38,668 nucleotides of DNA. Source: Didymodactylos carnosus. Its lineage: Eukaryota; Rotifera; Eurotatoria; Philodinida; Philodinidae. The translations under genes and the position numbers were made by a program. The notes below the pieces were generated by a model. That model saw only the letters and a list, made by a program, of their open reading frames with translations, searched no databases and was not told where the DNA came from. The DNA lies in the NCBI GenBank assembly GCA_905250885.1, contig CAJNOQ010000938.1:1-38668 (forward strand), read 5' to 3'. Shown in pieces: positions 10,419 to 20,360 of the stretch (position 1 is its first letter; every line of letters begins with the position of its first letter).

Positions 10419-10700
10419 TCGAACAGGTGTTAAACATATTTATAAGTTTCATATTCAAATGACATTATCCGGTTAAGGTAGGAAAAACGAAATTCCTTTA
10501 TCATCGAACAGATATCGCATCGAATCAATCTGGTACACTTCTTCCCACTTTTAAGCAATCGGTCATCAAAAATTTAAAGTGTAATTTCGTAACCTCACAT
10601 TACTGTTGATTTCAATCTGGGACAAGAAACGTTTTGTCTTAGTTGTATTCATATGTTTTCAGAAATTTTAGATAATGAAAATTTTGTTGTGTTTAATATC

Positions 10701-10853
10701 ACTCCACTCACATCGACGCCCGCGACAAATCGTTCCTGCGAAGAATTGTCCGTGATGATTTGTCCTAGCGCCCAGATTTGTGCAGCTTTCAATAGAGAAA
10801 ACTTTAAGGCTCTATCGAAAAAGGAAACATTGAAATTGAAAATATTTTCAAAT
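10701..10853 (+). repeat. Direct repeat, copy 1 (about 140 bp)
   Basis: This copy and the one at 11152-11290 share nearly the whole of CACTCACATCGACGCCCG through TTGAAATTGAAAA, with a few substitutions and a small indel near GCAGCT. Both copies keep a reading frame with RSCEELSVMICPSAQ, so they may be parts of a duplicated gene, but no family is recognised. Copy 1 lies in an 82-codon frame (10653-10901). Confidence 0.75.
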
Positions 10854-11151
10854 ATTGATCATGCAAAATGCCTTAAGGAGGTTTATGCTTTAGCTTCATA
10901 ACTTGTTTCAAACATAAGACAATTTTTCCTATGAACCGAAATCAGCATTCCAACGTGTTTTTTCTTCTAGAGAATCTCTGAAGGCGGACTTTATTAAGAT
11001 TGTAAACAACAACAAAAAGGATCTCAGATTTAGGTAACCGGACGGATCGCCGCAGGATAATTCGTTGCGGGTATGTGGTTGTGGAATGTCGGTATGGGTA
11101 TGATTGAGGATGAGGCTTGGCTGACGGTGTGGGTGAGTGTACACAAGAGAT

Positions 11152-11290
11152 CTGCACTCACATCGACGCCCGTGACAAATCGTTCATGCGAAGAATTGTC
11201 CGTGATGATTTGTCCTAGCGCCCAGGTTTGTGCAGCTCGACAGAGAAAACTTTAAGGCTCTGTCAGAAATGGAAACATTGAAATTGAAAA
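11152..11290 (+). repeat. Direct repeat, copy 2 (about 140 bp)
   Basis: Second copy of the repeat at 10701-10853, about 450 bp downstream in the same orientation. A small indel after GTGCAGCT changes the frame, which then stops after about 12 codons. Confidence 0.75.
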
Positions 11291-11420
11291 ATTCGTTTCA
11301 TGGAGATCGAGAAATGCGGCAAGTATACTTTTGATTTAAACTCAGACAATCAATCAATCAATTTTATTTTAAGATCACGATGTTAAATGCCAGGGATGAC
11401 AAAAACGTTCTAAAGAGCTG

Positions 11421-11716
11421 TCAGCCTTCACAGTTACATAAAGACATATATTTTCCACCATCGCAACCTGCACTCAAACAAATCGAATTCGTTCACTTCG
11501 CTCATCCATCTACCGTTCTCTTAATAGAAGTCAATTATCTACCACCGGAAAATAGCCCGACGTTTATCAAACTCAAACAACTATGTGGGATTATTTTTTC
11601 ATCATTTTTCTTTTTCACTGTTAACTTTTATGTGTGAGGACACACATTTTCCGTTGCGGGGATGATTGTTACAGGCTTTCAGCCTCCACGGTTACATAAA
11701 GATATATATTTTCCTT
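11421..11716 (+). repeat. Pair of 36 bp direct repeats
   Basis: TCAGCCTTCACAGTTACATA followed by AAGACATATATTTTCC at 11421-11456 recurs as TCAGCCTCCACGGTTACATA followed by AAGATATATATTTTCC at about 11681-11716. The interval holds an 85-codon frame (11380-11637) with no recognised motif. Confidence 0.55.
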
Positions 11717-12080
11717 TCGTTTTCCTTTTTCAAGTAATATTTCTTTTTCGTTCGTCCATTTTACTACACACATGTATGACGATACATATATGACTTTTCT
11801 TTTCCTTTTCGGTCATTGTCATTCTTCACCTTTTTATTTCGTTGATACAGATAAATATATAGACGAACATTGTCATCGTTCGAGGAATTCTTTTTCCCTT
11901 TCGTTGTTTTTATTTCTGTTTTAAAATAAACTTCAGATGATTCTATTTGAACTTCACACTATCCCCTAATAAGAGCTTTGACTAAGTCACACCGTACAGA
12001 AAAATAAAAGAAATTTCAAAAAATAATATAGAAAGTGAAAGAAAAAAATTAAAAACAAATATGGCTTATAAAAACTGTTG

Positions 12081-13520
12081 TTACAACTTTAAATGTTTTC
12101 TTAAGGCATGTTTAAAGGCTAGAATGGAAAATTCAGAAATCATCTCCCTTGACAACACATTCCACTGTAAAACTGTATTAGGTAAGAAAGATGAACGTGT
12201 GCTTTTTCGTTTGTACTTCGATACCTCCCAAACACATCGATTTGAAAGTCGAGCCGAAGCTCGAGGAGTTAGTGATTTTAGTAGTGAAAAAGATGACAAT
12301 GCACTTCTTCCTATAATCATTTTATGTAAATATATTAATCTAAAGTATTTTGTACCGGCTTTCTAAATCAGGCAGCTCCAACCCGTTAAGAAAATAAGAA
12401 CTGCTAGAATGGTAGTCGTTCGTTATAATGCGCGCAGCAAATTTGCATGTTGAAGTTAGTATATCTAAATGAGTTTTGAAATCATTATCAAATACAACAC
12501 AACAGTAATCCATAACAGGTAAAATACATGCTTTGTACATATGAAGCCTTATAAAGTCGGGTGCGCACTTAAAAGTTCTATTTAAAGCTCCAAGCATTTG
12601 TCTACACCTCTTGCTAATTTTTTCTAAATGATGTTTCCATGTAAGATCCGGTGAGAGATATACTCCTAATAATTTTATATTTTTATCAATTGAAAGTTGT
12701 TTCCCAGAGAGATAAATTGGTGGATAGTTTTCTGGTAGTTTAGAATTTGAAAAAGGCATGTAAAAACATTTATCTATGTTTAATTCAATATCGTTCTTCG
12801 TGCACCAATTTGACATTAAATCAAGAAAGTTTTGAACTTTTGTGAAATTCTCAAAATTTTGAACTGGTATAAGACTAAGCACATCATCCGCGAAGAGTGA
12901 TGCGGTGATATTAGATGGAAACATCTGATTAAGGTCATTGATAAAAACCAAGAACAAAAGAGGTCCCAAGATGCTCCACACTTACGTGTACAACGTTAGA
13001 TTTTTGGTTATTTACGACTACTGTTCGCTGCCGGTTAGTTAAATAATATGTAAACCATGCAAGTAAAGAATCACATACACCTGTTCTAGCAATCTTCTCT
13101 AACAAAACCGTATGATTTACTCGATCGAACGCCTTCGCAAAACGAAAAGCAACACCAACCGTTAACTGTTTACTTTCTAAAAGCTTCGCTAATTCTATAG
13201 TGACATGCAAGAATAAACACGTTTTTTCAAATAACTTAATAATTAATTTAATACCTTATTGCGCAACCTTTTATATTGCATGGTTTTCACAAGTGATTGT
13301 TGACGTTTCATTTTGTTAAACTCTTTCTTTTTATATGGTATTTATTGTTTTGTTGTTTTTGATGGTTTAAAATTCGCTTGAATTTTAGAAGATAATTTTT
13401 TGATGGAACACAAGCGTTTATACATCTAGAGTAATGGTTTAATAGAACTTCTGATTTTTCGTTTATATCATTAGAACGATAAAATTTACTGTCAACTACT
13501 GAAACCATTCGATGCAAAAG
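12081..13520 (-). pseudogene. LINE ORF2 reverse transcriptase and C-terminus, broken
   Basis: Segment 13517-13270 is the linker before RT (basic, ending YKRLRNKV). Then comes an abrupt join at about 13260-13215 to AFRFAKAFDRVNHTVLLEKI (RT block with the first catalytic Asp in a KAFD context), WFTYYLTNRQRTVVV, then, after a frameshift near 12980, SILGPLLFLVFINDLNQ and LFADDVLSLI (the catalytic DD). The later part carries IKLLGVYLSPDLTWKHHLE and YKACILPVMDYCCVVFD, typical of the thumb and C-terminal region of CR1/jockey elements. One extra base at about 12338 shifts the frame; the last 75 residues (12320-12081) end with VLQWNVLSREMI, also typical. The QG before S-ILGPLL is missing. Confidence 0.85.
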
Positions 13521-13619
13521 ATTTAAATCGCAATTTTCGTAGTCTAGTTCTTGTTTTGGTTGATTCTCTATTTAAAAGTTAAATTTAGCTTCTAACAAAA
13601 AATGTGGTGATTTACCTAT

Positions 13620-14240
13620 TTCTGGATGAGATTTTGTACTCGGTTCATCCCATTCTTTTAAATAAAAATATGTTATCTATTTTTGTGCTTTTATGAGTAG
13701 TGAAACATTTAAAAGCACGTGTTAAAGAAAATGTTTGTAATATTTCTCTAAAATCAGTAGAAGCTTTTTCTGTATTTATATTGAAATCACCTGATAAAAT
13801 TAAATAAATACCTTTCCATGAATTTTCAAGAAGAAATTTAAACAGACTATCATAATAAATTTTACGAGAAGATAGACGATGTTATAAAATATTACAAGAT
13901 ATTACAAAATAGAAAAGGACATGCATCAATTTTAATTTCATGTAGCAAAGCCATAGCATCGTTAGATTTAGCAATTAAAGAATGTTGAATTTCTTGACTT
14001 ATATAAGTCATTACTCCTTGCGAGTTCCTGGTAAAATCATTCCTGTACATCAAATACCCTGGTATAGAAATTTCCTGATCTAATATAGACTCATCTGTAA
14101 AACTTTCAGAAATATAGAAATAATAGCTGGTTTTTCTGCGAGTGCATTAGATTTCAGTTCTTCAATATACTCTGTATATTGTGTGAGAAAATTTTCAAAA
14201 AAGTGGTCGAAGATAGAGACTCTGAACTAAAAGAGAAATG
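13620..14240 (-). pseudogene. LINE APE-type endonuclease domain, broken
   Basis: Minus-strand pieces in shifting frames give IEELKSNALAEKPAIISI, then ISIPGYLMYRNDFTRNSQGV followed by MTYIS (the exposed loop and strand seen in APE endonucleases of LINEs), and finally LVLSGDFNINTEKASTDF (the GDFN motif) and THKSTKIDNIFL. At least two frameshifts and several stops interrupt it. It belongs to the same element as the RT downstream. Confidence 0.75.
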
Positions 14241-14264
14241 TAAATTTACATCCGAGTCTTCTGA

Positions 14265-15230
14265 ACGTGCCTGAATCTGTCATAAACAAGTGGAAAAACT
14301 ATCATACATTACACGACCACTAAAAACATTTGGATGTAGTCCATCCTTTAAAATACCCTGTTCAAAATTCATTTTAAGAAAATTCACATTTTGATCCAGA
14401 CACAATTGTTCCAACTGTCTATTATAATCTTTTATTTTTATCAAAGCCACCGACATTCAATTTTTCGGGAATGAAATGCAATAGGTGTTATTGATATTTT
14501 GATTTTTGGATTCAGCTCACGGGTTGTTTTAATAACGATAACATTTTCCACACTGTGATCACTAACATCATTCGTACCACATTCATAAATAATTGAACTC
14601 GATTCTTTAACGAATCGTTCATACTTGGTTTTTATTTTCTCGTTTAATTTTCTAAACTTCTCATCGGACTTCGATCAAATGAGAACAGTGCAGTTTTCAT
14701 GAGATAAATATTTTTGATTAAATGCTTCATAATAAACTGTCACCAAGAATAATTGCATTTTTCACAACTGGAGTTTGTTTTACATTCGATGTGAAGACTG
14801 TTGTAGAATTTGTTACTGGAAGCAGAATAGAAGAACCTGTATTAAAAAATGGATGTATATTTTGTGTTGGAGAGATGCTGGACAAATTAACTTCAGATAC
14901 ATATACATTTGAGCTGAACAGTAATGATCAGAGGAAAATGAAAATTCAGATTATTTGTTGTAAATTCAGGAGTAGTAGGATTCAACTGTTTCGTTTGTTT
15001 TTCTTCTTTATCAATGGAGGTGGATGATGTGAGAAAAGATAGTAGAGATGAATTCTGACTAAGTATTCGGTCATTTTGATCTAATATTTTCTTTATTAAA
15101 TGTAATTTATCACTTTCCGTGATGACTTTCCATGGTCTCTACTGTTGTAAACAAAATGAGTCATCAACATTTTCATTGTGATCTATTGTAGACGATGATG
15201 AGATATCGTTCAATTTTTGTTTTAAAGTTG
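14265..15230 (-). pseudogene. LINE ORF1 with SGNH/GDSL esterase domain, broken
   Basis: Three SGNH-hydrolase blocks can be read on the minus strand: NAIILGDSLL at about 14770-14730 (block I, catalytic Ser), SSIIYECGTNDVSDHSVEN at about 14600-14540 (block with GTND), and LKDGLHPNVFSGRVMYDSF at about 14360-14310 (catalytic Asp-His, block V). The domain is preceded by a Ser/Thr/Asn-rich linker and, further upstream, a helical stretch (DKLHLIKKILDQNDRILSQN). Stops and frameshifts follow the GDSL block and again before block V. An esterase domain in ORF1 is known from CR1-like LINEs and is thought to act on lipids or membranes; here it is dead. Confidence 0.7.
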
Positions 15231-15250
15231 TTCTTCATTGTACCATGCTG

Positions 15251-16333
15251 TTGTCGGAGTAAATTACCAATAATTCAATTAAACCCGATTTTTTTCATCG
15301 ATGTTGGGACCCGAATATTCATATCTTTCAGTCTCTTAACCAGAAACGGCTTCACTTCAAGACAAGAAGGTTGCTTCGAATATTGTCATCATGTTTACCG
15401 TAATTTTCAGTTATTTTCTAGTATGTCGTTGGTAGACTATCTGTAATCTATAAACAATAAAGCCATACATGAAAGAAATTTTACAAGACGTCTTCATTGA
15501 CAAATAACGAATGTTATATATGTAAAAATGAGCTAAGAAATACAGATGATGTGGTAAAAAGAAGATTGCACATGGCGATCGAAACGTCTTAATTGTAAAT
15601 AAATAAAATAAAATACTACGAAGATAAAGTATATTTTCATGAAATATTAGCAATATAACTACTTGTATTACAAAACGAATGCCTTTATATATCAGTAGAA
15701 AATTCTAGGGATATTCGCATGACATTGTAGTCTTAACTCATGCCTGGACATTAGTCTAGAACCTTCGAGAATAAGTGACAGTATATAAGATACAATAGGC
15801 ATGCGAATATCTAGATGTACTAACATTAAATGAAAAACATCATTTTAAAACAAATGATTATTCACTATCCCACAGAAAAGTACGTTAAACATAAGACACC
15901 GATGCAGTATATTTTCCATTTTTGAAGAAAAGGCACATTCTTAAGCGCGTAGGAGAGATTAGGGAGTAGAGTAGATCAGTCTTTGAAAAGGTTATCTCTT
16001 TGTAGCTGGTAAAGCGGGCACTGCAATAGAAACTGCTTGACTGTCTCTAGTTTTGCACAGACACAAAACTGGTTATCATATAAACGTTTTTCGAGCAAGT
16101 CAAAATTAATATGGCAAAATTAACTCTCATTTGATTAAGCACTAATCAAACTACTCATATTTCCGTTCTGTGTCTCTAAATTTTGGCCATTTGTAGAACG
16201 GGAAGGTAAAATGTTTGATTGTGGTTTCCCCGTATCGAACGACAACAGGGTTTTCTGGAAACCTTTGGAAAACCTTTTACTTGAGCTTAAGCGCTTTTCA
16301 GAATATGAAACCATAACAACTGGTATATTTCTA
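15251..16333. other. No recognisable gene
   Basis: AT-rich with short frames. Apart from the small inverted-repeat element at 15705-15814, nothing is recognised. Confidence 0.4.
15705..15814. mobile_element. 110 bp inverted-repeat element
   Basis: CTAGGGATATTCGCATG at 15705 and, inverted, CTAGATATTCGCATG at 15814 form terminal repeats of about 24 bp, extending to ATTGTA. The size and symmetry fit a tiny MITE. No target duplication is seen. Confidence 0.45.
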
Positions 16334-16521
16334 ATGCCATGGAATGTTGGTCCTATCTTAGGACCCGTACTTGGTGGTAGTTAATTTGCCAAGACTGTTT
16401 GTGGAGATGAGCAAAAAGAATATATTGAAAGTATGAAAAATTCAAACGGAGCTACAACGGCACATCTAAAGCAACTGATAGACTCTTTTCAACGAGAAAT
16501 AATTCTGTATTCCACTATGTA
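16334..16521 (+). pseudogene. Unrecognised coding fragment with a Gly-rich segment
   Basis: One plus-strand frame reads FLMPWNVGPILGPVLGG, meets an in-frame TAA, and continues KTVCGDEQKEYIESMKNSN and LKQLIDSFQREI. The Gly/Pro-rich hydrophobic part followed by an amphipathic charged part looks protein-like, but I cannot assign a family. Its 3' end runs into a 39 bp tandem duplication. Chance is not excluded. Confidence 0.25.
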
Positions 16522-16571
16522 ATCCATCTTTTGAGAAATAATTCTGTATTCCACTATGTAATCCATCTTTT
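16494..16571. repeat. Perfect 39 bp tandem duplication
   Basis: The 39-mer beginning GAGAAATAATTCTGTATTCC and ending ATCCATCTTTT occurs twice with no spacer and no mismatch (16494-16532 and 16533-16571). The identity points to a recent event. Confidence 0.95.
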
Positions 16572-16874
16572 CTTCACAGAATGGATAGTCCTGATTGTAA
16601 GTATGTTTCGTCTTGTGTTTCTCTTTCTGCACTTGATAAGTTTGACGGAAGTTTCGAAAAAGCAATAGTATCATGGTGAGAGGGAACAATTAATAGAGGA
16701 GAAAAAATAATGAAGAAAGAATTATATTATGAAACAAACACAGACGTCGCATCCGACATAAATCAAATATAGATAACCCGTCCTAAATCAGCCAATAATT
16801 TTTGGTGGGTGCTGGTGAAAGGCAACGCGCCTGATACCGCAACGCAGCTTGATACTGCATTCGTGCCAAACGTG

Positions 16875-18175
16875 TTAGATTTGTCCATGTCGTCCCACTG
16901 TAAATTTATATCGCATAATTGAGTGTGCTAAGGATGAAGGTTTGGTACACCGTTGCCTAGGCCTGACGAGACATATATTGGGTGAACACAACAATAATGG
17001 ATGAACCGCCATGTATAACGGTGGTGGAGATGATACAACACGACAAGGAAAGAACATGACTGTACATTTAAGAGTATTTAAAGGGAGTGCCCATATCGTT
17101 GCACATTGATGTATAATCCTAAGATCTTTGTTCAAGACAGTTGCTGCTACCTGCAAATCGTTTACGGTTGAATACAGAGAGACATCAGTAGCAAACAGCT
17201 TACACATGGATTGAACAGAGTTGGGAAGATCGTCAATGTATATTAAGAACAGGAGTGGTCCAAGGGCAGAACCCGGTGGGACTCCACACGTAATTGACAA
17301 CTGATCAGACGACATCACATCAAGTAATGTAAGAATTTTCCTATCTGACAAATAACTACTAAACCAATTTACAAAACCGTCAGGGATGCCTTTACTGCGC
17401 AGCTTAACTATCAAACCGTCATGAGACACCTTATCAAATGCTTTACTGATATCTAGAAATGAAGCAATAACAGATTGTCCCTGATTCAGTGATTTGGCAA
17501 TATGATCAACTATGGCAAGCAACTGGTTGACCGAGGAGATACAAATCCAGATTGACTACAATGTATACGATTATTCGAACGTAAAAAAACTGAAGACATG
17601 CTTATAGATTATGCGTTCAAAAATTTTAGATACTGCTAAGAGACGTGTAATTGGGCGATAATTATTAGGCAACTGAGCAGCACCGCTCTTGAAAATGGGT
17701 ATAATAAAGCCAAGTTTCCATGTAGTTGAAAACTCACTATTACGAAGTGATTCATTGAACAAGTATGTCAGAACAGGGGTCATCACAGGAGCACCTTCTT
17801 TCAACATACGATTAGTTGTACCAGGAGCAGTGGCTTTACCTGTATCAATCCGCAATAACAATTCATAGACTTCATAGACATTAATTCGAAATTCAGACAT
17901 AATAATTTTAGGCTGCGGCAGCGAATTAGCTGCCAGCGGATTAATCGAAGAAACCGCAGTACCAACACTACAAAAATATTTATTAAGTAATTGTGCACGA
18001 TCATGAGGAGATGAGGCTGATTGATGTGTACTGGTGCCCAACAGTGACGGAACTGATGAATGCTTATTTCTTCCAAGCGTATATTTCAACATAGTCCACC
18101 ATTTTTTCGATGGACTGTTAACAGATGAAGATAACCTTTTATAGTATGACTTTTTCGCTAATTCGTGTTTCCGTA
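16875..18175 (-). pseudogene. Second LINE reverse transcriptase (jockey/CR1-like), inactive
   Basis: The linker (ELAKKSYYKRL, then SKKWWTMLKYTLGRN) leads into the long frame 18092-17571 with PVLTYLFNESLRNSEFSTTW, GFIIPIFKSG and LPNNYRPIT, the RT0/RT1 region. After a frameshift near 17571 come QSGFVSPRSTSCL, FLDISKAFDKVSHDGL, WFSSYLSDRK and CGVPPGSALGPLLFLIYIDD. The catalytic FADD is FATD (codon ACT at about 17189), so even the otherwise intact part is catalytically dead. The frame runs out at 16875 without the usual C-terminal region. The upstream endonuclease is absent beyond 18180. It is a different lineage from the LINE at 12-15 kb. Confidence 0.85.
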
Positions 18176-18179
18176 ACGT

Positions 18180-18458
18180 TGTTCACCGTCATCATCGGCA
18201 CGTGACACGTTGTGTCTGATGCACTAGGGAACCAACTGCCATTCGTTTATGTTACTCTTCAATGTGAATGCATATAAACAATCTTTGTAGTCGCGACTAT
18301 CCGACTCATTCGTATTGTACAATGAAATGATCCATCAACAGCTGCAAACTGGAGAAAGATTAAAACGTATTTCAACCTAGTCGACATAGTCTAAAATGTA
18401 AAAAACACAAGAGAAACTTGAAGATCGACCAGAAGGTTGAAAGGTTAGAATGTGCAAT
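18180..18458. other. No recognisable gene
   Basis: Short sequence between the LINE and the foldback element; no motif seen. Confidence 0.4.
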
Positions 18459-18834
18459 GGCACAAGTACACATAAAATGCGAATCACTGAGGCAGCAACC
18501 GTCACTCTAATCAACAGATGCTATAGGCAAATAAAAATGAAAAAAATGAAGGACTGATCAATATATTACAACGTCGATTTGTTTCTCAAAGAAGAGGCTC
18601 AAAATAAAGCTCAAAAGCCTTATTCTAAATGATGATGCTGAAGAGCTTTACTGTTCATTTCACTCAATAACATATGTAAAAAAGACTGATAAGAAAGCAG
18701 AGAAAGGAGAGAAAAAATAAATCGACGTTGTAATATATTGATCAGTCCTTCATTTTTTTCATTTTTAGTTACCTATAGCATCTATTGATTAGAGTGACGG
18801 TTGCTGCCTCAGTGATCCGCATTTTATCTGTATT
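18459..18834. mobile_element. Foldback element, arms of about 120 bp
   Basis: The arms 18459-18583 and 18718-18834 are inverted copies of each other at roughly 95% identity, including ATCACTGAGGCAGCAACCGT and GAAGGACTGATCAATATATT. The 135 bp centre is unique. TGTGCAAT stands on both sides (18451-18458 and 18835-18842), which may be an 8 bp target duplication, although the outermost bases of the arms then do not match well. A non-autonomous hAT-like or foldback element fits. Confidence 0.75.
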
Positions 18835-18899
18835 TGTGCAATTTTTTGCTCTTTTCCTCCTTGTTCTCGTCCTTGTGAGTGATACTTTGTGTATTCGAC

Positions 18900-19208
18900 C
18901 AGAGATGGGCAAGTCAGAGGATTTGTCAAGTCAAGTCACGTCAATTTCGTGACTTGGCCTGACTTGATTTGATTTGATTCAAGTCAAATTTTTAGTTTTT
19001 AAAACAATTTAACCAGTCTTTTACAGCACAGGCAGATGCGATACTTCATACAGATTAAGCATGTAATCAGCAGAGATTAAAAAAGACTTGTTTAAGTGTG
19101 TGGAGCGGCCAACTGTATACATGCTTTTTGACTTGAAAATGGCTTGGTCAATACGACCAAGTCACAAGTCATGACTTGACTTGACTTGACTTGACTTGCC
19201 TATCTTTG
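18900..19208. mobile_element. 309 bp hAT-type MITE with 8 bp target duplication
   Basis: The terminal repeats are CAGAGATGGGCAAGTC at the left and, inverted, CAAAGATAGGCAAGTC at the right; C-A-G-(R)-G-A-T-G-G-G-C-A-A is a familiar hAT terminus. The flanks TATTCGAC (18892-18899) and TATTCAAC (19209-19216) form an 8 bp duplication with one mismatch, as expected for hAT. The ends are enriched in GACTT repeats (five in tandem at about 19173-19198). There is no transposase frame. A truncated, inverted copy lies at 38441-38549. Confidence 0.85.
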
Positions 19209-19400
19209 TATTCAACCATAAAAGCTTTTCTTTCAGAAGCGACGCTTAAGTTGGTTATAACGATATATAGTCTTTCTTCTTAGCTATTCACATCCGAACA
19301 ATTCCTAATTTTGCTTAAGTGTATATAAGAAGACGCTTCCATTTGCCTACCCTTCCGTTTGACTTAAAACGTTTTGAGGCATTACATAATGGGTGAGTCT

Positions 19401-20360
19401 GTTGACACGCTCGGGCGTGTCAATAAGGAGCTATTGTCACTCCCGGGAGTGTCAACAAGAAGCTATTGTCACTCCTTGGGCGTGTCAATTAAGAAAACAA
19501 TTATTTGATATCTCAAGTAAGTGAATGGTTTTTTATGATATAAAGAAGAATAGAGAATCTTGTCAAAATCCGGCGAAGGTCTATGAAGGAATAATGCCCC
19601 ATTTCTTATTATGTTTAAGACTTAGAACAATCAAAAAACTCATTCGGATGGGGGGAACAGGATATGGTAGGTGAACTCACTCTCATACTGCCTCTCCTCC
19701 CTCTCCCCACTATGCACACACTTCCTATGAAACAGACAAATTTGTACATACGTACACACCCGTGAGATGAAATCTTTTCAAACTTTTCCTTGAGGTTCCT
19801 AGGAAGTAGTTTTATCCATTTTCTCAGACTAACTGAGTATAAATGTAAATAATATTTTTCTTTTATCTTGCATTTTCTTTCATATTTATTTCGTAAAACG
19901 GAGCCTGCAAATTTATCTTCATTAGAAACTGACATTTATATACTCTTGTTCTCTATCGAGATTCATATAGTTATTTTCTTATATAAAGGCGTTTATCTTC
20001 ATTTCTTCACCGTTTCCAATTGGCTTCACTTCGTTCTCTTCACTTCCAAGCTTTGACAAAGAATTCGAAAGCGCTCCATCTTTTCTCTTCACTGCCTTTT
20101 TTACTATACAGCTTTTCTTTAAAAACAAATATTAAAACTTTAAGCAACATTGCTTAAAGCAATCAAATTACTTTTCTAGGTGTTACTAGTTAGGATTAGT
20201 GCCAGAAACGGGACATTATTCCTTCATAGACCTTCCCTTGACTTTGACAAGATTCTCTATTCTTCTGTATATCGTAAAAAACCACTTACTTGACATATCA
20301 AATAATTATTTTCTTAATTGACTCGTCCATGGGGTGGCAATAGCTCCTTGTTGACACTGC
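19401..20360. mobile_element. Foldback/TIR element, copy A
   Basis: The left arm 19401-19608 and right arm 20212-20360 are long inverted repeats sharing CAATTAAGAAAACAATTATT, AGAATAGAGAATCTTGTCAA and AGGTCTATGAAGGAATAATG. The left end is built of 32-33 bp subunits, GTGTCAAYAAGRAGCTATTG plus TCACTC, starting at 19417, 19449 and 19482. Its tip forms a perfect hairpin, TTGACACGC-TCGG-GCGTGTCAA. The centre (19609-20211) has frames on both strands (19615-19935 minus, 19868-20056 plus) without a recognised domain. A second copy is at 37781-38440. Confidence 0.8.

Larger units (their letters stand above)
8998..10545. repeat. Large palindrome with arms of about 550 bp
   Basis: The left arm (8998-9551) and the right arm (9648-10545) are inverted copies separated by a 96 bp unpaired spacer (9552-9647). 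Identity is high at the centre (CATACTACCTTGCT at 9538 against AGCAAGGTAGTATG at 9648) and falls outward. The right arm is longer because of two insertions: about 75 bp near 9907-9981, and a 260 bp SINE-like unit plus its duplicated target at 10143-10418. Each arm contains the same 44-codon frame and the same downstream region. An inverted gene duplication or a foldback transposon would both explain it; I saw no target duplication at the outer ends. Confidence 0.85.
12081..15250 (-). mobile_element. Decayed CR1-like LINE with ORF1 esterase domain
   Basis: Read on the minus strand the order is: ORF1 with a coiled-coil-like start and an SGNH esterase domain (about 15230-14265), then an APE-type endonuclease (about 14240-13620), then RT and a C-terminal region (about 13520-12081). 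This is the architecture of CR1-clade non-LTR retrotransposons, in which an esterase domain in ORF1 has been described. All parts are frameshifted, and a stretch of the RT N-terminal half is deleted near 13215-13260. No clear poly-A tail or target duplication was found at either end. Confidence 0.75.

Noticed and set aside
12061-12366. Plus-strand frame of 101 codons as a gene
   Set aside because: It is the antisense of the LINE ORF2 C-terminus, which explains the sequence better.
16340-16390. Membrane transporter motif (GPILGPVLGG)
   Set aside because: The short Gly-rich match is followed by a stop and a non-membrane charged segment, so a transporter assignment is unsupported.
19173-19198. 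Satellite DNA based on GACTT
   Set aside because: The array is short and lies inside a MITE with clear TIRs and target duplication.
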